Shown here piece by piece: positions 1 through 10,471 of a stretch of 64,000 nt of DNA; position 1 is the first letter of the stretch, and every line of letters begins with the position of its first letter. A program made the translations under genes and the position numbers. Origin of the DNA: Nocardioides sp. (GTDB lineage: Bacteria > Actinomycetota > Actinomycetes > Propionibacteriales > Nocardioidaceae); the NCBI GenBank assembly GCA_002729525.1, contig PBYI01000009.1, forward strand, positions 62,001 through 126,000, given 5' to 3'. The notes beneath the pieces are model-generated. The model saw only the letters and a program-made list of their open reading frames with translations. It searched no databases and was not told where the DNA came from.

Positions 1-2101
1 CGGGCAGGGCGAGCGCGAGGAGCAGGGTGGTGCGCGAGCCGTCACCCCGGTGAGCGCCGCCGTCGCGGACCTTCGTGCGCGGGGCCCGACGCCGCAGCAG
101 CGGCAGCAGCGCCCCGCCGAGCAGCGCGAGCCCGGCGACGACGAGCAGCTGGAACGGGTGCCAGGTGCCGGGTAGGCCCGGCCCGCCGCGGTCGACGTAC
201 GTCGTGGGCTCGCCGCGCAGGTCGCGCACGTCGTAGACCTGCACCGGACCGTCGAGCACAAGCGTCCATCCGTCGGCGCCCTCGAACTTGCCGAGCTCCT
301 CGGCGGTGAGGGTGGCTGCGTCCGCGTCGCCGGCGTCGCTGCCCTCGAACCACGTGCCCGAGAGCAGCGGGGCGTCGATGGTGCGGGTGTCGACGACGAC
401 GAAGTCGATGTCGCCCTCCCCCACCAGACCGTTGGCGGTCTCGATGTCGGAGGACTCAAAGAGGTCGGTGACGTTGACCGAGCCGGCGGCGTCGGTGACG
501 GCCTCCACCGGCGCGACCGTGGGCAGCACGCGGGAGAAGGTGGTGTCGGCGGCGACCCGGGAGCCCTCCGGGAGGTACTCGGCGGCCCAGTCGGCCACGG
601 CGATCGTCTGCGCGTCGACCGAGCGCTGCTGGGCGCCGGCGAGGTAGGGGCCGGGGACGCGCTGCCAGTCGGGCCCGGAGCCGAGCACGGCCCCCCCGAC
701 GACGGCCACCACGACGGCCGCAACCAGGGCGGGCACGACCCGGCGGCGGGGGCGGTCGCGCAGCGTCGGCAGCCAGCGGGCGAGCCAGGTGCCGGCGACC
801 AGCGCCATGGCCAGGAAGACGTACGTCGACGCGCGGTCGGCGACCTCGAGCGCGGTCGGGGAGAACCGGGCGGCGATGAGCAGCGGGTAGGTGGCCGCCA
901 GCCACACCGGCAGGAGCCGTCCGGTCGAGCGCGGCAGGGTGCGTGCGGCGAGACCGGCCCGCGCACCGGGCACGAGCACGACCAGCCACAGCAGCACCGA
1001 GACGCCCATGACGACGAGCTCCCACCACGGGGTCGGCGTGCCCGTCGAGCCGCTGCCGCTGCCGACGGTGCGCCCGAGGTCGAGCAGGAGGAGGTCGCCG
1101 AGCTCCGTGGCCGCCTCGTCGACGACGGGGCCGAGGTAGCGCTGGAGCAGCGGCGCGACGAGCAGTGACCACAGCAGCGCCTGGAGGGTGCCGAGCTCGG
1201 CGGCGAGCAGCACCCGCCCGGCGCGCACCCGGTCGCGGCCGGCCGCGACGAGCGCGGCGAGCAGCCACAGCCCGCCGAGCAGCACCCAGCTCGAGAGGTG
1301 GTGCGTCACCACGAGCAGCGCGACGACCGCCTGCGCGGCGGCAGCGCGTCGTACGACGACCGCGCGGGCGCCCTCCGCAGGCGCGTCGCAGGTGCGGGCC
1401 ACGAGCCACAGCACCGCGACGGCGAGCGCCAGGGCGAGGGTCTGGTAGCTGAACTGGGCGTTGAAGAAGTACCACTGTGGGCTGGCGGTGTAGAGCAGCA
1501 CGACCAGGCCGGCGGCGTACGCCGAGCCGGACACCCGCTCGGCCAGCAGGAACAGCGCGAGGGTGAGCAGCACCCGCGACAGCAGCACCACCACGACCTG
1601 CGCCGCCATCAGCGGCAGCCCGGTGAGCCAGTGGACGCCGCCGGCGACCAGCTCCAGGCCCGGGTAGTGGGGGCTGACCGGCAGCACGGAGTTGGTGAGG
1701 ACGCCGTCGTCGGTGAGCCCGGCGAGGGTGGCCACGTGCAGCGTCTCGTCGGTGGCGGTGGCCACGACCGGGCTCGCGAGCAGCCACGAGACGTACGTCG
1801 TGAGCGTGGCCCCGAGCGCGCCGCCGAACCGCTCGGTGCGGCTGGCGCGGGTCGACAGCAGCAGCGCGGCCCAGGGGGCGACGACGAGCACGAGGCCGAC
1901 GTACCACCCGGTGACGGCTGCGGTCTGGTCACCGGCCCAGCCGTAGAGGTAGCCGACGGTCTGGACGGCGAGGCCGAGGACGGCGACGGTGAGCGCGAGC
2001 GGCAGCGGGCGCGACCAGGCGGCGAGCACGGTCGTCGACGTCTGCTCCGCCTCGGGGACGGCGCCGTCGCCGGGCGCCGCGGTCGTGACCGGCGCGGTCA
2101 T
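1..2101 (-). CDS. Polytopic membrane protein, probable GT-C type glycosyltransferase (3' end outside window)
   Basis: The frame stays open from the ATG at 2101 to the window edge, giving 700 codons without the C-terminus. After a short cytoplasmic N-terminus it has ten or more hydrophobic segments, then an extracytoplasmic stretch of roughly 120 residues, another membrane span, a basic RRRAPRTK turn and the start of a further span at the edge. This architecture is that of GT-C glycosyltransferases or related DUF-type mannosyl/arabinosyltransferase-like proteins that use polyprenyl-phosphate sugars. The start codon overlaps the stop of the preceding GT4 gene as ATGA, so it is the third gene of a coupled glycosyltransferase operon. 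Catalytic residues cannot be assigned, and function beyond cell-surface glycan assembly is inference. Confidence 0.75.
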   Translation of the reverse strand, partial: MTAPVTTAAPGDGAVPEAEQTSTTVLAAWSRPLPLALTVAVLGLAVQTVGYLYGWAGDQTAAVTGWYVGLVLVVAPWAALLLSTRASRTERFGGALGATLTTYVSWLLASPVVATATDETLHVATLAGLTDDGVLTNSVLPVSPHYPGLELVAGGVHWLTGLPLMAAQVVVVLLSRVLLTLALFLLAERVSGSAYAAGLVVLLYTASPQWYFFNAQFSYQTLALALAVAVLWLVARTCDAPAEGARAVVVRRAAAAQAVVALLVVTHHLSSWVLLGGLWLLAALVAAGRDRVRAGRVLLAAELGTLQALLWSLLVAPLLQRYLGPVVDEAATELGDLLLLDLGRTVGSGSGSTGTPTPWWELVVMGVSVLLWLVVLVPGARAGLAARTLPRSTGRLLPVWLAATYPLLIAARFSPTALEVADRASTYVFLAMALVAGTWLARWLPTLRDRPRRRVVPALVAAVVVAVVGGAVLGSGPDWQRVPGPYLAGAQQRSVDAQTIAVADWAAEYLPEGSRVAADTTFSRVLPTVAPVEAVTDAAGSVNVTDLFESSDIETANGLVGEGDIDFVVVDTRTIDAPLLSGTWFEGSDAGDADAATLTAEELGKFEGADGWTLVLDGPVQVYDVRDLRGEPTTYVDRGGPGLPGTWHPFQLLVVAGLALLGGALLPLLRRRAPRTKVRDGGAHRGDGSRTTLLLALALP

Positions 2102-3285
2102 CCTCGGACCGCGCTGGCCTCCTGCCGGGGGGTCACGGCCGTCCGGGGCGCGGGCCCGGCGGTGCGGTCGGCGAGGACGCCGAGGTAGAGGTCGTGCAGC
2201 GCGTCGGCGCAGCCGTCCCAGGTCGGGAGCGCGTCGTGCGGGGGGAGCACGGGGTCGTCGAGCTGGGCGGCGACGGCGCGGGCGGTGGTGGCGGGGTCGG
2301 CGTCGATCTCGACACCGCGGGCCCAGCCGAGGTCGGCGAGCTCGGTCAGTCCGGAGGTGCGGGCGACGACGACGGGACGCCCGAGGTCGAGCGCCTCCAT
2401 CACGGCCACCGGGTGCGCCTCGTACTCGCTGAGCAGCAACGCGGCACCCGCCGCGGCCACCTCGCGGGCCATCCCCACGCGGTCGTCGGGGTCGACGGCG
2501 TGGACCTCCACCCGGTCGGCCACGCCGAGGCGGGCCGCCTGCTCGAGCAGCTCGGCCTCCTGGGGGCCGCTGCCGAGGATGCGCAGGCGCGCGTCCGGGT
2601 GGGTCTCCACCAGGTGCGGCAGCATCGCGACCGCGCGCTGGTGGCCCTTGTAGCGCTCGAGGCGCCCGTTGCTGACGACCAGACCACGGTCGACCTCGAC
2701 CGCGCCGGGGTCGGGCAGCGCTCCCCCGTTGCGCACGAGGGTGACGGGTCCGTCGACGACGTCGGCGAAGCGGTCGCGCTCGTACTCCGACACCCCGACG
2801 AGCAGGTCGGCGCGGCGCAGGAGCGGCGCGAGCAGGCGCCACTGGAGTCCGCGGACGCGGGTGCGGAAGGCGCTGCTGGAGCCGCCGGAGTGGAAGGTGA
2901 GCAGCACCGGCAGGCGGCGCAGGAGCGCGACGAGCAGGGCGAGCGGCGGCACGAGGGTGTGCACGCCCTGGACGTGGACGACGTCGGCACGGGCACGCAG
3001 CAGGGCCAGCCCCAGGCCGGGACTGGCGTACCAGTCGCGACCGCGCGGGAAGGCCCGGAAGCGGCGTACGACGTACGACGCTCCGTCGGGCGTCTCGACG
3101 CGCTCGCGACGTGGCAGCTCGCCCGTGCGGTCGGTGGTGAGGACCTCGAGGTCGACGCGGCCCGCCAGCCGGGCGGCGACCTCGGCGACGTGCGCCTCGA
3201 TGCCCCCGATCTCGGGCCGGGTGCGCGTGGCCACCATGACCACCCGCACCGGGCTCGGGTGGGCGCCGGTCGGCGCGGCGCTCAC
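2098..3285 (-). CDS. GT4-family glycosyltransferase
   Basis: A 395-residue protein with the GT-B layout of family 4 retaining glycosyltransferases. The N-terminal Rossmann half opens with RVVMVATRTRPEIGGIEAHV, in which the GGxE nucleotide/acceptor loop is visible. The C-terminal half has NGRLERYKG and the SEYEAHPVAVMEALDLGRPVV segment that corresponds to the EX7E motif binding the sugar nucleotide. The GTG start at 3285 was chosen because it overlaps the upstream gene's stop (GTGA) and begins directly before the Rossmann fold; the open frame further upstream lies inside the GT2 gene. It is soluble or peripherally membrane-bound and probably adds a sugar to a lipid-linked or surface glycan together with its two neighbours. 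The sugar specificity is unknown. Confidence 0.9.
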   Translation of the reverse strand: MSAAPTGAHPSPVRVVMVATRTRPEIGGIEAHVAEVAARLAGRVDLEVLTTDRTGELPRRERVETPDGASYVVRRFRAFPRGRDWYASPGLGLALLRARADVVHVQGVHTLVPPLALLVALLRRLPVLLTFHSGGSSSAFRTRVRGLQWRLLAPLLRRADLLVGVSEYERDRFADVVDGPVTLVRNGGALPDPGAVEVDRGLVVSNGRLERYKGHQRAVAMLPHLVETHPDARLRILGSGPQEAELLEQAARLGVADRVEVHAVDPDDRVGMAREVAAAGAALLLSEYEAHPVAVMEALDLGRPVVVARTSGLTELADLGWARGVEIDADPATTARAVAAQLDDPVLPPHDALPTWDGCADALHDLYLGVLADRTAGPAPRTAVTPRQEASAVRG

Positions 3286-4112
3286 GAGGCGGCCCGCAGG
3301 TGGCGCGGAGCCGGAGCCGGCGTGCGGCGGCGCGACCGGGCGCGCTCGCGCCCGATGGTCGTCAGCACGCGCCAGCCGTCCGGGATCGCACTGAGGTTGC
3401 TGGTGCCGTGCAGACGGTCGTGCTCGACCGAGGGCACTTCCGCGATGTCGGCGCCGGCCGCGGCGAACCGGCAGGCGAACAGGGGCTCGATCTCGAAGCC
3501 GTCGCCCCACACGACCTGGCCGTCGGCGGGCGCGTCGGCGTCCGGGTCGGGCAGGCCCAGGCGCGGCAGCACGTCCAGCCAGAACGCGTTGTAGCCGTAG
3601 CAGAGGTCGGTGAAGTCGCGGTGGAAGGAGACGTTGAAGACGCCGGTGAGGCCGAGGTTGCCCAGGCTGCGGATGCGGGTGAGGTCCTCGCTGCCACCGC
3701 CGGGCAGGTAGCGCGAGCCCTTCGCCATGTCGGCGCCCTCGACGAGGGCGGAGACGAAGTCCGGGATCTCGGCAGGGTCGGCACTGCCGTCGGCGTCGAA
3801 GGTGACCGCGATGTCGGTGTGCAGCGCGTGCAGTCCGGTGACCAGCGCGTTGCCCTTGCCGGAGCGGTGCTGCTCCACGACCTCGGCGCCCGGCATCACC
3901 TCGTGGGCGACCTCGGCGGTGCCGTCGGTCGACCCGCCGTCGACCACGACGACCTCGTCGGGGCGCACGGCCTCCAGGGACGGCAGGACCTCGCGCAGGT
4001 TGCGGGCCTCGTTGAGGGTCGGGACCACGACGCCCACGCTCGGCCGGGACGGCCGACCGCGGCGCACCTGCGGTGCGTCGGCGTGGTCGGACAGGAGGTG
4101 GCGGGTGGACAC
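3282..4112 (-). CDS. GT2-family glycosyltransferase
   Basis: A 276-residue inverting GT-A glycosyltransferase. Visible motifs are VGVVVPTLNEARNLREVLPS at the start of the fold, VVVDGGSTDGT in the nucleotide-binding loop and FDADGSADP, which contains the metal-binding DxD. There is no C-terminal membrane segment, unlike dolichol-phosphate mannose synthases with a GtrA tail. The GTG at 4112 has AGGAG about six bases upstream; longer in-frame starts lack this. It is the first gene of the three-gene glycosyltransferase operon, with its stop overlapping the next start. The DPM1/DGL1-like N-terminal half suggests transfer from a nucleotide sugar to a polyprenyl phosphate, which would supply the polytopic third enzyme; that is inference from context. 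Confidence 0.9.
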   Translation of the reverse strand: MSTRHLLSDHADAPQVRRGRPSRPSVGVVVPTLNEARNLREVLPSLEAVRPDEVVVVDGGSTDGTAEVAHEVMPGAEVVEQHRSGKGNALVTGLHALHTDIAVTFDADGSADPAEIPDFVSALVEGADMAKGSRYLPGGGSEDLTRIRSLGNLGLTGVFNVSFHRDFTDLCYGYNAFWLDVLPRLGLPDPDADAPADGQVVWGDGFEIEPLFACRFAAAGADIAEVPSVEHDRLHGTSNLSAIPDGWRVLTTIGRERARSRRRTPAPAPRHLRAAS

Positions 4113-4391
4113 GGGAGCTCCTGTGGGGGATCGGTATCGCTGGTGCGGAGCATCCGGCAGGGCCCCATGCCCTCCGAGACCCGGATGGCCTCCGCCTTCA
4201 TCGATAGCCCGCAGCACGGGGGTTCACACGTCCCCAGGGGTAGATGTGGCCGAGCTGTCGGGGTTGTCAACGAGACGTTCCCCGAACGTGGACCGGCACG
4301 CGGAACAACGCCCCCTCGCCCGGGGTGGGCAGGCGTGAGGAGCGTCACTGCGAGCCGCGGAGGGACTCCAGCAGGCGGAGCCGGAAGCGAC
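4113..4391. other. Intergenic region upstream of the glycosyltransferase operon
   Basis: About 280 bases separate the ctaB stop from the start of the GT2 gene, both on the minus strand. The region must contain the promoter of the glycosyltransferase operon, but no convincing -10/-35 pair could be picked. A G/C block (CGGGGGTTCAC...TCCCCAGGGG) near 4216-4242 could be a weak transcription stop for ctaB. No gene is supported. Confidence 0.4.
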
Positions 4392-5351
4392 TCAGAAGCC
4401 GAGCAGCGGGTCCAGCGCGACGGCGACGAAGAGCAGTGAGAGGTAGAGGTTGGAGTGGTGGAACAGCCGCATCGGCTGGATCACCGAGAGGTCCTCGGTG
4501 CCACGGGCGCGGCCCCACATCCGGTGCGCCTCGACCAGGAAGACCGCGCCGAGCACAGCGGCGACGGTCGGGTAGACCCACGAGGTGCCGGCGACCGGCC
4601 ACAGCACCAGCGACGTCGCGACCATGACCCAGGAGTAGGCGACGACCTGACCGGCGACCTCGCGCGCCGGCCGCACGACCGGCAGCATCGGGACGTCGAC
4701 GTTGGCGTAGTCCTCGCGGTAGCGCAGCGCCAGCGCCCAGGTGTGCGGCGGCGTCCAGAAGAAGACCACCAGGAACAGCACGACCGGCGTCCAGGCCAGC
4801 TCACCGGTGACGGCGGTCCAGCCGATGAGCGCCGGGAAGCAGCCGGCGAGACCGCCCCAGACGATGTTCTGCGTGGTGCGGCGCTTGAGCACCATGGTGT
4901 AGCCGAAGACGTAGAAGGCGTTGGCGCCCAGCGACAGCGCGGCCGAGAGCGGGTTGACCCACACGGCCAGCACGACGGTCGAGACGACGGCGAGCACGGT
5001 CGCGAAGACCAGCGCGGCGGCCGGCGTGACCACGTGCCGCGGCAGCGCCCGCCGGTGGGTGCGCCGCATCTGCTCGTCGATGTCGCGGTCGTAGACGCAG
5101 TTGTACGCCGACGCCGACCCGGCCGACAGCGCACCACCGAGCACGGTCGCGGCGACGAGGCCGAGGGGCGGCACGCCCCGCTGGGCGAAGAACATCACCG
5201 GCACCGTGGTCAGCAGCAGCAGCTCGATCACCCGGGGCTTGGTGAGACCGACGTACGCCGACACGACGTCGCGCAGCCGCGCCGCACCCGACGTGGGGGA
5301 CGGCGCCGCGGTCTCCTCGCTCAGCGAGCGGGACTCACCGACGTACGTCAC
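4392..5351 (-). CDS. ctaB: Protoheme IX farnesyltransferase (heme O synthase)
   Basis: A 319-residue UbiA-superfamily membrane prenyltransferase that farnesylates heme b to heme O for aa3-type cytochrome oxidase. The first aspartate-rich motif is NCVYDRDIDEQMRRTHRRAL and the second is YREDYANVDVPML; between them lies the conserved YTMVLKRRTTQN loop. About nine hydrophobic helices follow the family pattern and the length is typical. The GTG start has AGAGGA about seven bases upstream. It is divergent from tkt, an arrangement common in actinobacteria. The two genes share a promoter region of about 220 bp in which a TAGACT hexamer (minus strand, 5488-5493) could serve ctaB. Confidence 0.95.
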   Translation of the reverse strand: MTYVGESRSLSEETAAPSPTSGAARLRDVVSAYVGLTKPRVIELLLLTTVPVMFFAQRGVPPLGLVAATVLGGALSAGSASAYNCVYDRDIDEQMRRTHRRALPRHVVTPAAALVFATVLAVVSTVVLAVWVNPLSAALSLGANAFYVFGYTMVLKRRTTQNIVWGGLAGCFPALIGWTAVTGELAWTPVVLFLVVFFWTPPHTWALALRYREDYANVDVPMLPVVRPAREVAGQVVAYSWVMVATSLVLWPVAGTSWVYPTVAAVLGAVFLVEAHRMWGRARGTEDLSVIQPMRLFHHSNLYLSLLFVAVALDPLLGF

Positions 5352-5487
5352 GGGCGTCCTCTGCGGCGTTCGGGTCGCAACCGGGGTGCCGTCCCACGGC
5401 TGCGCTGGTCTGACGGTGCTGCGCGGTGCTCTCCTCGGGCCCGGACGAGTCGCGGATCACGGCCGCGGCCACCCTGGAGGCGGTGTG

Positions 5488-5513
5488 AGTCTAACCCCCG
5501 GGCTGAGTAGGGT
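5488..5513. promoter_or_regulatory. Overlapping divergent -10 elements for ctaB and tkt
   Basis: On the plus strand TAGGGT at 5508-5513 fits an actinobacterial -10 and would give tkt a leader of about 55 bases with its own ribosome-binding site. On the minus strand TAGACT at 5488-5493 is a matching -10 for ctaB. The -35 regions are weak, so the assignment rests on the hexamers and the divergent layout only. Confidence 0.4.
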
Positions 5514-5572
5514 CGGAACCGCCGGACGAACCGTGCGAACGCGGTCGGACACCACCATGTACGAGGAGACCG

Positions 5573-7672
5573 ATGACCACGCCCGAGAGCCTGGAGTGGA
5601 CCGACCTGGACGACAAGGCGGTCGACACCGTCCGGGTCCTGGCGATGGACGCCGTCCAGAAGGTCGGCAACGGCCACCCCGGCACCGCGATGAGCCTCGC
5701 GCCCGCGGCGTACCTGCTCTTCCAGAAGGTCATGCGGCACGACCCGGCCGACCCGACCTGGATCTCGCGTGACCGCTTCGTGCTGTCCTGCGGCCACTCC
5801 AGCATCACTCTCTACATCCAGCTCTACCTCGGCGGCTTCGGGCTGGAGCTCGACGACCTCAAGGCGCTGCGCACCTGGGGGTCCAAGACCCCCGGTCACC
5901 CCGAGCTCGGCCACACCGCCGGCGTCGAGGTCACCACCGGTCCGCTCGGCCAGGGGGTCGCCAACGCCGTCGGCATGGCGATGTCCGCCCGCCGCGTGCA
6001 CGGCCTGCTCGACCCCGACGCCGCGCCCGGCGAGAGCCTGTTCGACCACCACGTCTACGCACTGTGCTCCGACGGCGACCTGGAGGAGGGCGTCAGCGGC
6101 GAGGCCTCCTCGATCGCCGGCACCCAGGAGCTCGGCAACCTCACGATGATCTACGACCGCAACAAGATCTCGATCGAGGGCGACACCGACGTGGCCTTCA
6201 CCGAGGACGTCGCGAAGCGGTACGAGGCCTACGGCTGGGACGTCCGCGTCGTCGACTGGACCCAGGGCGGTACGACGTACAAGGAGGACGTGCACGCGCT
6301 GTACGACGCCGTGCGCGCCGGCGAGCAAGTCACCGACAAGCCCACGCTCATCGTGCTCGACACGATCATCGCCTGGCCCGCGCCGAACGCGCAGGGCACC
6401 GAGGCCGCCCACGGCAGCGCCCTGGGCGCCGACGAGGTCGCGGCGACCAAGGAGGTGCTCGGCTTCGACCCCGAGCAGACCTTCCAGGTCTCCGACGAGG
6501 TCCTCGCGCACACCCGCGGCCTGCTCGAGCGGGGCGCCGCCTGGGGCAAGGACTGGGACGCGGCGTACGCGACCTGGTCGGAGGCCAACCCCGACCAGGC
6601 CACGCTGCTGCACCGGCTCAAGGCCCGCGCGCTGCCCGAGGGCTTCGACGACGCGCTGCCGACGTTCGAGGCCGACCCGAAGGGCGTCGCCACCCGCAAG
6701 GCGTCCGGCGAGGTCATCAATGCCATCGCCGGCGTGATGCCCGAGCTGTGGGGCGGCTCGGCCGACCTCGCGGGCTCCAACAACACCACCATCAAGGGCG
6801 CCCCGTCCTTCCTGCCCGCCGGCAGCGAGGCCGAGGGCTACGAGGCCGACCCGTACCAGGGCCGCGTGCTGCACTTCGGCATCCGCGAGCACGGCATGGG
6901 CGCGATCATGAACGGCATCGCGGCCGACACCCTCACCCGCGTCTTCGGCGGCACCTTCCTCACCTTCTCCGACTACATGCGCGGCGCCGTGCGCGTGGCC
7001 GCGCTGTCGAAGCTGCCGGTCACCTACGTGTGGACCCACGACTCCATCGGCCTCGGCGAGGACGGCCCGACGCACCAGCCGATCGAGCACTTCGCCGCGC
7101 TGCGCGCCATGCCGGGCCTCGACCTGGTCCGGCCCGCCGACGCCAACGAGACCGCCGCCGCCTGGGCCGCCGTGATCAAGAACACCGACCGGCCCGCCGC
7201 GCTGGCGCTCACCCGGCAGAACGTGCCGACGTACCCCCGGGGCGTCGACGGCTTCGCGACCACCGAGGGCGTCGCCAAGGGCGGCTACGTGCTGCTCGAC
7301 ACCGACGGTGAGCCCGACGTCGTGCTCATGGGCACCGGTTCGGAGCTCCAGCTGGCCGTCGAGGCCCGCGAGCTCCTGGCCGCCGAGGGCATCGCTGCCC
7401 GCGTGGTCTCGCTCCCCTGCCTGGAGTGGTTCGAGGAGCAGGACACCGCCTACCGCGACTCGGTCCTCCCGCCGACCGTCAAGGCCCGCGTCTCCGTCGA
7501 GGCCGGCGTGAAGATGGGCTGGCGCGAGTACGTCGGCGACCACGGCCGGATCGTGTCGCTCGACCACTACGGCGCCTCCGCCGACTACGCCCGTCTCTAC
7601 GAGGAGTTCGGCATCACCGCGGCGGCCGTCGCCGCCGCGGCCCGCGACAGCATCAGCGCGACGTCCGCCTGA
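5573..7672 (+). CDS. tkt: Transketolase
   Basis: A 699-residue thiamine-diphosphate enzyme that moves two-carbon ketol units between pentose phosphates and glycolytic intermediates. Motifs seen in order are [13 protein letters not shown] near the N-terminus, [14 protein letters not shown], the ThDP-binding [16 protein letters not shown] through to [10 protein letters not shown], and the pyrimidine-domain stretch [18 protein letters not shown]. The ATG at 5573 follows GAGGAG by a few bases. It heads a run tkt-tal-pgi-pgl, with tal 46 bases downstream. Length and motifs are fully canonical. Confidence 0.97.
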   Translation: MTTPESLEWTDLDDKAVDTVRVLAMDAVQKVGNGHPGTAMSLAPAAYLLFQKVMRHDPADPTWISRDRFVLSCGHSSITLYIQLYLGGFGLELDDLKALRTWGSKTPGHPELGHTAGVEVTTGPLGQGVANAVGMAMSARRVHGLLDPDAAPGESLFDHHVYALCSDGDLEEGVSGEASSIAGTQELGNLTMIYDRNKISIEGDTDVAFTEDVAKRYEAYGWDVRVVDWTQGGTTYKEDVHALYDAVRAGEQVTDKPTLIVLDTIIAWPAPNAQGTEAAHGSALGADEVAATKEVLGFDPEQTFQVSDEVLAHTRGLLERGAAWGKDWDAAYATWSEANPDQATLLHRLKARALPEGFDDALPTFEADPKGVATRKASGEVINAIAGVMPELWGGSADLAGSNNTTIKGAPSFLPAGSEAEGYEADPYQGRVLHFGIREHGMGAIMNGIAADTLTRVFGGTFLTFSDYMRGAVRVAALSKLPVTYVWTHDSIGLGEDGPTHQPIEHFAALRAMPGLDLVRPADANETAAAWAAVIKNTDRPAALALTRQNVPTYPRGVDGFATTEGVAKGGYVLLDTDGEPDVVLMGTGSELQLAVEARELLAAEGIAARVVSLPCLEWFEEQDTAYRDSVLPPTVKARVSVEAGVKMGWREYVGDHGRIVSLDHYGASADYARLYEEFGITAAAVAAAARDSISATSA

Positions 7673-7718
7673 CCCGGACGCCCGCGCCCACCCCAACCCT
7701 CTCCACCTAGGAGGAACC

Positions 7719-8822
7719 GTGAACGACCGTCTCAAGGCCCTCGCCGACGCAGGCGTCTCCATCTGGCTCGACGACCTCTCCCGCGAGCGCATCGAGTCCG
7801 GCAACCTGGCCGCGCTCGTCGAGGAGAAGTCCGTCGTCGGTGTGACCACCAACCCGACCATCTTCGCCGGCGCCATCGCCGACGGCGAGCGCTACGACGA
7901 CCAGGTGAAGAGCCTCGTCGCCGAGGGCAAGGACGTCGACGAGGTGATCTTCGCGCTCACCACCGAGGACGTCCGCAACGCGTGCGACGTGCTCAAGCCC
8001 GTCGCCGACGCCACCGCCGACGACGGCCGGGTCTCGATCGAGGTCGAGCCGGGCCTGGCGAAGGACACCGCCGGCACCATCGCCTCCGCCCAGCAGTTGT
8101 GGGCCGCGGTCGACCGGCCCAACGCGCTCATCAAGATCCCCGCCACGATGGAGGGTCTTCCCGCCATCACGGCTGCGATAGCCCAGGGCATCAGCGTCAA
8201 CGTCACGCTGATCTTCTCCCTCGACCGCTACCAGGCGGTGATGGACGCCTACCTCACCGGTCTCGAGCAGGCCCGCGAGGCCGGCCTCGACCTGTCGACC
8301 ATCCGCTCGGTCGCCTCGTTCTTCATCTCCCGCGTCGACTCCGAGATCGACAAGCGGCTGGAGAAGGTCGGCACCGACGAGGCGCTGGCGCTGCGCGGCA
8401 AGGCCGCCGTCGCCAACGCGCGCCTCGCCTACGCGGCGTACGAGGAGGTCGTGGCCTCCGACCGGTGGAAGACCCTCGCCGAGGCCGGCGCCAACGCGCA
8501 GCGGCCCCTGTGGGCCTCGACCGGCGTGAAGAACCCCGACTACTCCGACACCCTCTACGTCGCCGACCTCGTCGTCGCCGACACCGTCAACACGATGCCG
8601 GAGAAGACCATGGACGCCTTCGGCGACCACGGCGAGGTCACCGGCGACGAGGTCACCGGCAAGGGCCCCGAGGCGCAGCAGGTGATGGACGCCGTCGTCG
8701 CCGCCGGCGTCGACCTCGACGACGTCATGGTCGTCCTCGAGGACGAGGGCGTCAGCAAGTTCGTCGACTCCTGGGACGACCTCGTCACGACCGTGAAGGG
8801 GCAGATGGAGGCGGCGAAGTGA
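7719..8822 (+). CDS. tal: Transaldolase
   Basis: A 367-residue transaldolase of the actinobacterial subfamily, transferring dihydroxyacetone units in the non-oxidative pentose phosphate pathway. The N-terminal [12 protein letters not shown] and [11 protein letters not shown] are family signatures, and the Schiff-base lysine lies in NALIKIPAT. The GTG start is set by a very strong AGGAGG six bases upstream. Its stop overlaps the pgi start by three bases (GTGA), so tal and pgi are translationally coupled. Confidence 0.96.
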   Translation: MNDRLKALADAGVSIWLDDLSRERIESGNLAALVEEKSVVGVTTNPTIFAGAIADGERYDDQVKSLVAEGKDVDEVIFALTTEDVRNACDVLKPVADATADDGRVSIEVEPGLAKDTAGTIASAQQLWAAVDRPNALIKIPATMEGLPAITAAIAQGISVNVTLIFSLDRYQAVMDAYLTGLEQAREAGLDLSTIRSVASFFISRVDSEIDKRLEKVGTDEALALRGKAAVANARLAYAAYEEVVASDRWKTLAEAGANAQRPLWASTGVKNPDYSDTLYVADLVVADTVNTMPEKTMDAFGDHGEVTGDEVTGKGPEAQQVMDAVVAAGVDLDDVMVVLEDEGVSKFVDSWDDLVTTVKGQMEAAK

Positions 8823-10471
8823 CCTCGGGCACGGCCTGGGACGCCTGCGGCGGGGCCAGCTGGGAGCTCTTCTTCGGGTACGCCGACGAGTCGGCGTACG
8901 CCGCGACGGTCGAGCAGCTCGTCGCCGACGGGGTCGCCTCCGGCATCGCCCGCCAGGACGCCACGCTGTGGGGTCCCGACGCGGAGGACGAATCCGGCAA
9001 GCGCCTGTCGTGGGTCCAGCTGTCGACGGCCTCCCGCCCGCTGGTCGGTGAGGTCGCGGCGCTCCGCGACGAGCTCGTCGGACAGGGTCTCGACCACGTC
9101 GTGCTGTGCGGCATGGGCGGATCGTCGCTCGCGCCGGAGGTCATCTGCGACGCCGCTGGCGTGCCGCTGACCGTGCTCGACTCCTCCGACCCCGACTTCG
9201 TGCGCTCGGCCCTCGCCGACCGTCTCGACCGGGCCGTCGTCGTGGTGTCCAGCAAGTCCGGAGGCACGGTCGAGACCGACAGCCAGCGCCGTGCCTTCGA
9301 GCACGCCTTCACGGAGGCCGGCATCGACCCGGCCGCGCGCATCGTCGTGGTCACCGACCCCGGCTCGCCGCTGGAGCAGACCGCGCGGGACGCGGGCTAC
9401 CGCGTGTTCCTCGCCGACCCCGAGGTCGGCGGCCGCTACTCCGCACTGACCGCGTTCGGCCTGGTGCCGAGCGGGCTCGCCGGGGTCGACCTCGGCGTCC
9501 TGCTCGACGAGGCCGAGTCGATCCGGCCCGCCCTCGAGGCAGACAGCGTCGACAACCCCGGCCTGCGGGTCGGCGGCCTCCTCGGTGCTGCCGCCCGCGC
9601 GGGCGTGGCCAAGGTCGTGCTCGCCGACGCGGGCTCCCCGTTCGCCGGCTTCGGCGACTGGGCCGAGCAGCTCGTCGCCGAGTCGACCGGCAAGCAGGGC
9701 ACCGGCATCCTCCCGGTCGTCGTGCCGTCGGTGGAGGCGCCGGGCTTCGCGTCCAGCACGCCCGACTGCGTGCTCGCCACCGTCGGTCCCGACTTCGTCT
9801 TCGACCACGTCACCCCCGCCTCCGGGTGGGGCTTCACCGTCGACGCTCCCCTGGGCGCGCAGATGCTGCTGTGGGAGTACGCCACCGCCGTCGCCGGCCG
9901 GGTGCTCGGCATCAACCCGTTCGACCAGCCCGACGTGGAGAGCGCCAAGACCGCCGCGCGGGAGATGCTTGACGGCGGCGGGGTCAGCCCGGAGCCAGTC
10001 TTCACCGACGGGCCCGTCACCGTCTTCGCGTCCGACGGTTGGCTGCCGGAGGGCACCACGACGGCCGCCGATGCGGTCGCCGCGCTGCTCGCCTCGGTCG
10101 ACCCCGAGCAGGGCTACGTCACCGTGCAGGCCTACCTCGACCGGACCCGCGACGCCGCACTGGCCGGCGTACGCGAGTCGCTGGCGGCGACCACGGGTCG
10201 CCCGACGACGTTCGGGTGGGGCCCGCGGTTCCTGCACTCCACCGGGCAGTACCACAAGGGCGGTCCGGCGACCGGCGTCTACCTGCAGGTCACCTCCGAG
10301 CCGGAGGCCGACCTGGAGGTGCCCGGCCGGCCCTTCACGTTCCACGAGTTCCTCACCGCGCAGGCCGTCGGCGACGGCCAGGTACTGGCCGACCACGGGC
10401 GTCCCGTCCTGCGGCTCCACCTCGCCTCCCCCGGCGACCTGAGCACGGTGCAGGGAGTCCTGAGCGCGTGA
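8819..10471 (+). CDS. pgi: Glucose-6-phosphate isomerase
   Basis: A 550-residue isomerase interconverting glucose 6-phosphate and fructose 6-phosphate. Two SIS-type sugar-phosphate regions are evident: [12 protein letters not shown] with [12 protein letters not shown], then [14 protein letters not shown]. The C-terminal [13 protein letters not shown] carries the conserved His and Lys region. The GTG start at 8819 is imposed by overlap with the tal stop; a long open frame upstream is antiphase to tal. It is the divergent actinobacterial form often placed in this operon. Its own stop overlaps the pgl start by GTGA, leaving no room for zwf and opcA. Confidence 0.94.
   Translation: MTSGTAWDACGGASWELFFGYADESAYAATVEQLVADGVASGIARQDATLWGPDAEDESGKRLSWVQLSTASRPLVGEVAALRDELVGQGLDHVVLCGMGGSSLAPEVICDAAGVPLTVLDSSDPDFVRSALADRLDRAVVVVSSKSGGTVETDSQRRAFEHAFTEAGIDPAARIVVVTDPGSPLEQTARDAGYRVFLADPEVGGRYSALTAFGLVPSGLAGVDLGVLLDEAESIRPALEADSVDNPGLRVGGLLGAAARAGVAKVVLADAGSPFAGFGDWAEQLVAESTGKQGTGILPVVVPSVEAPGFASSTPDCVLATVGPDFVFDHVTPASGWGFTVDAPLGAQMLLWEYATAVAGRVLGINPFDQPDVESAKTAAREMLDGGGVSPEPVFTDGPVTVFASDGWLPEGTTTAADAVAALLASVDPEQGYVTVQAYLDRTRDAALAGVRESLAATTGRPTTFGWGPRFLHSTGQYHKGGPATGVYLQVTSEPEADLEVPGRPFTFHEFLTAQAVGDGQVLADHGRPVLRLHLASPGDLSTVQGVLSA

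Noticed and set aside
2041..2101. Longer start for the polytopic membrane protein inside the GT4 gene
   Set aside because: The ATGA overlap at 2098-2101 is the typical coupling of this operon and no upstream in-frame start is better placed.
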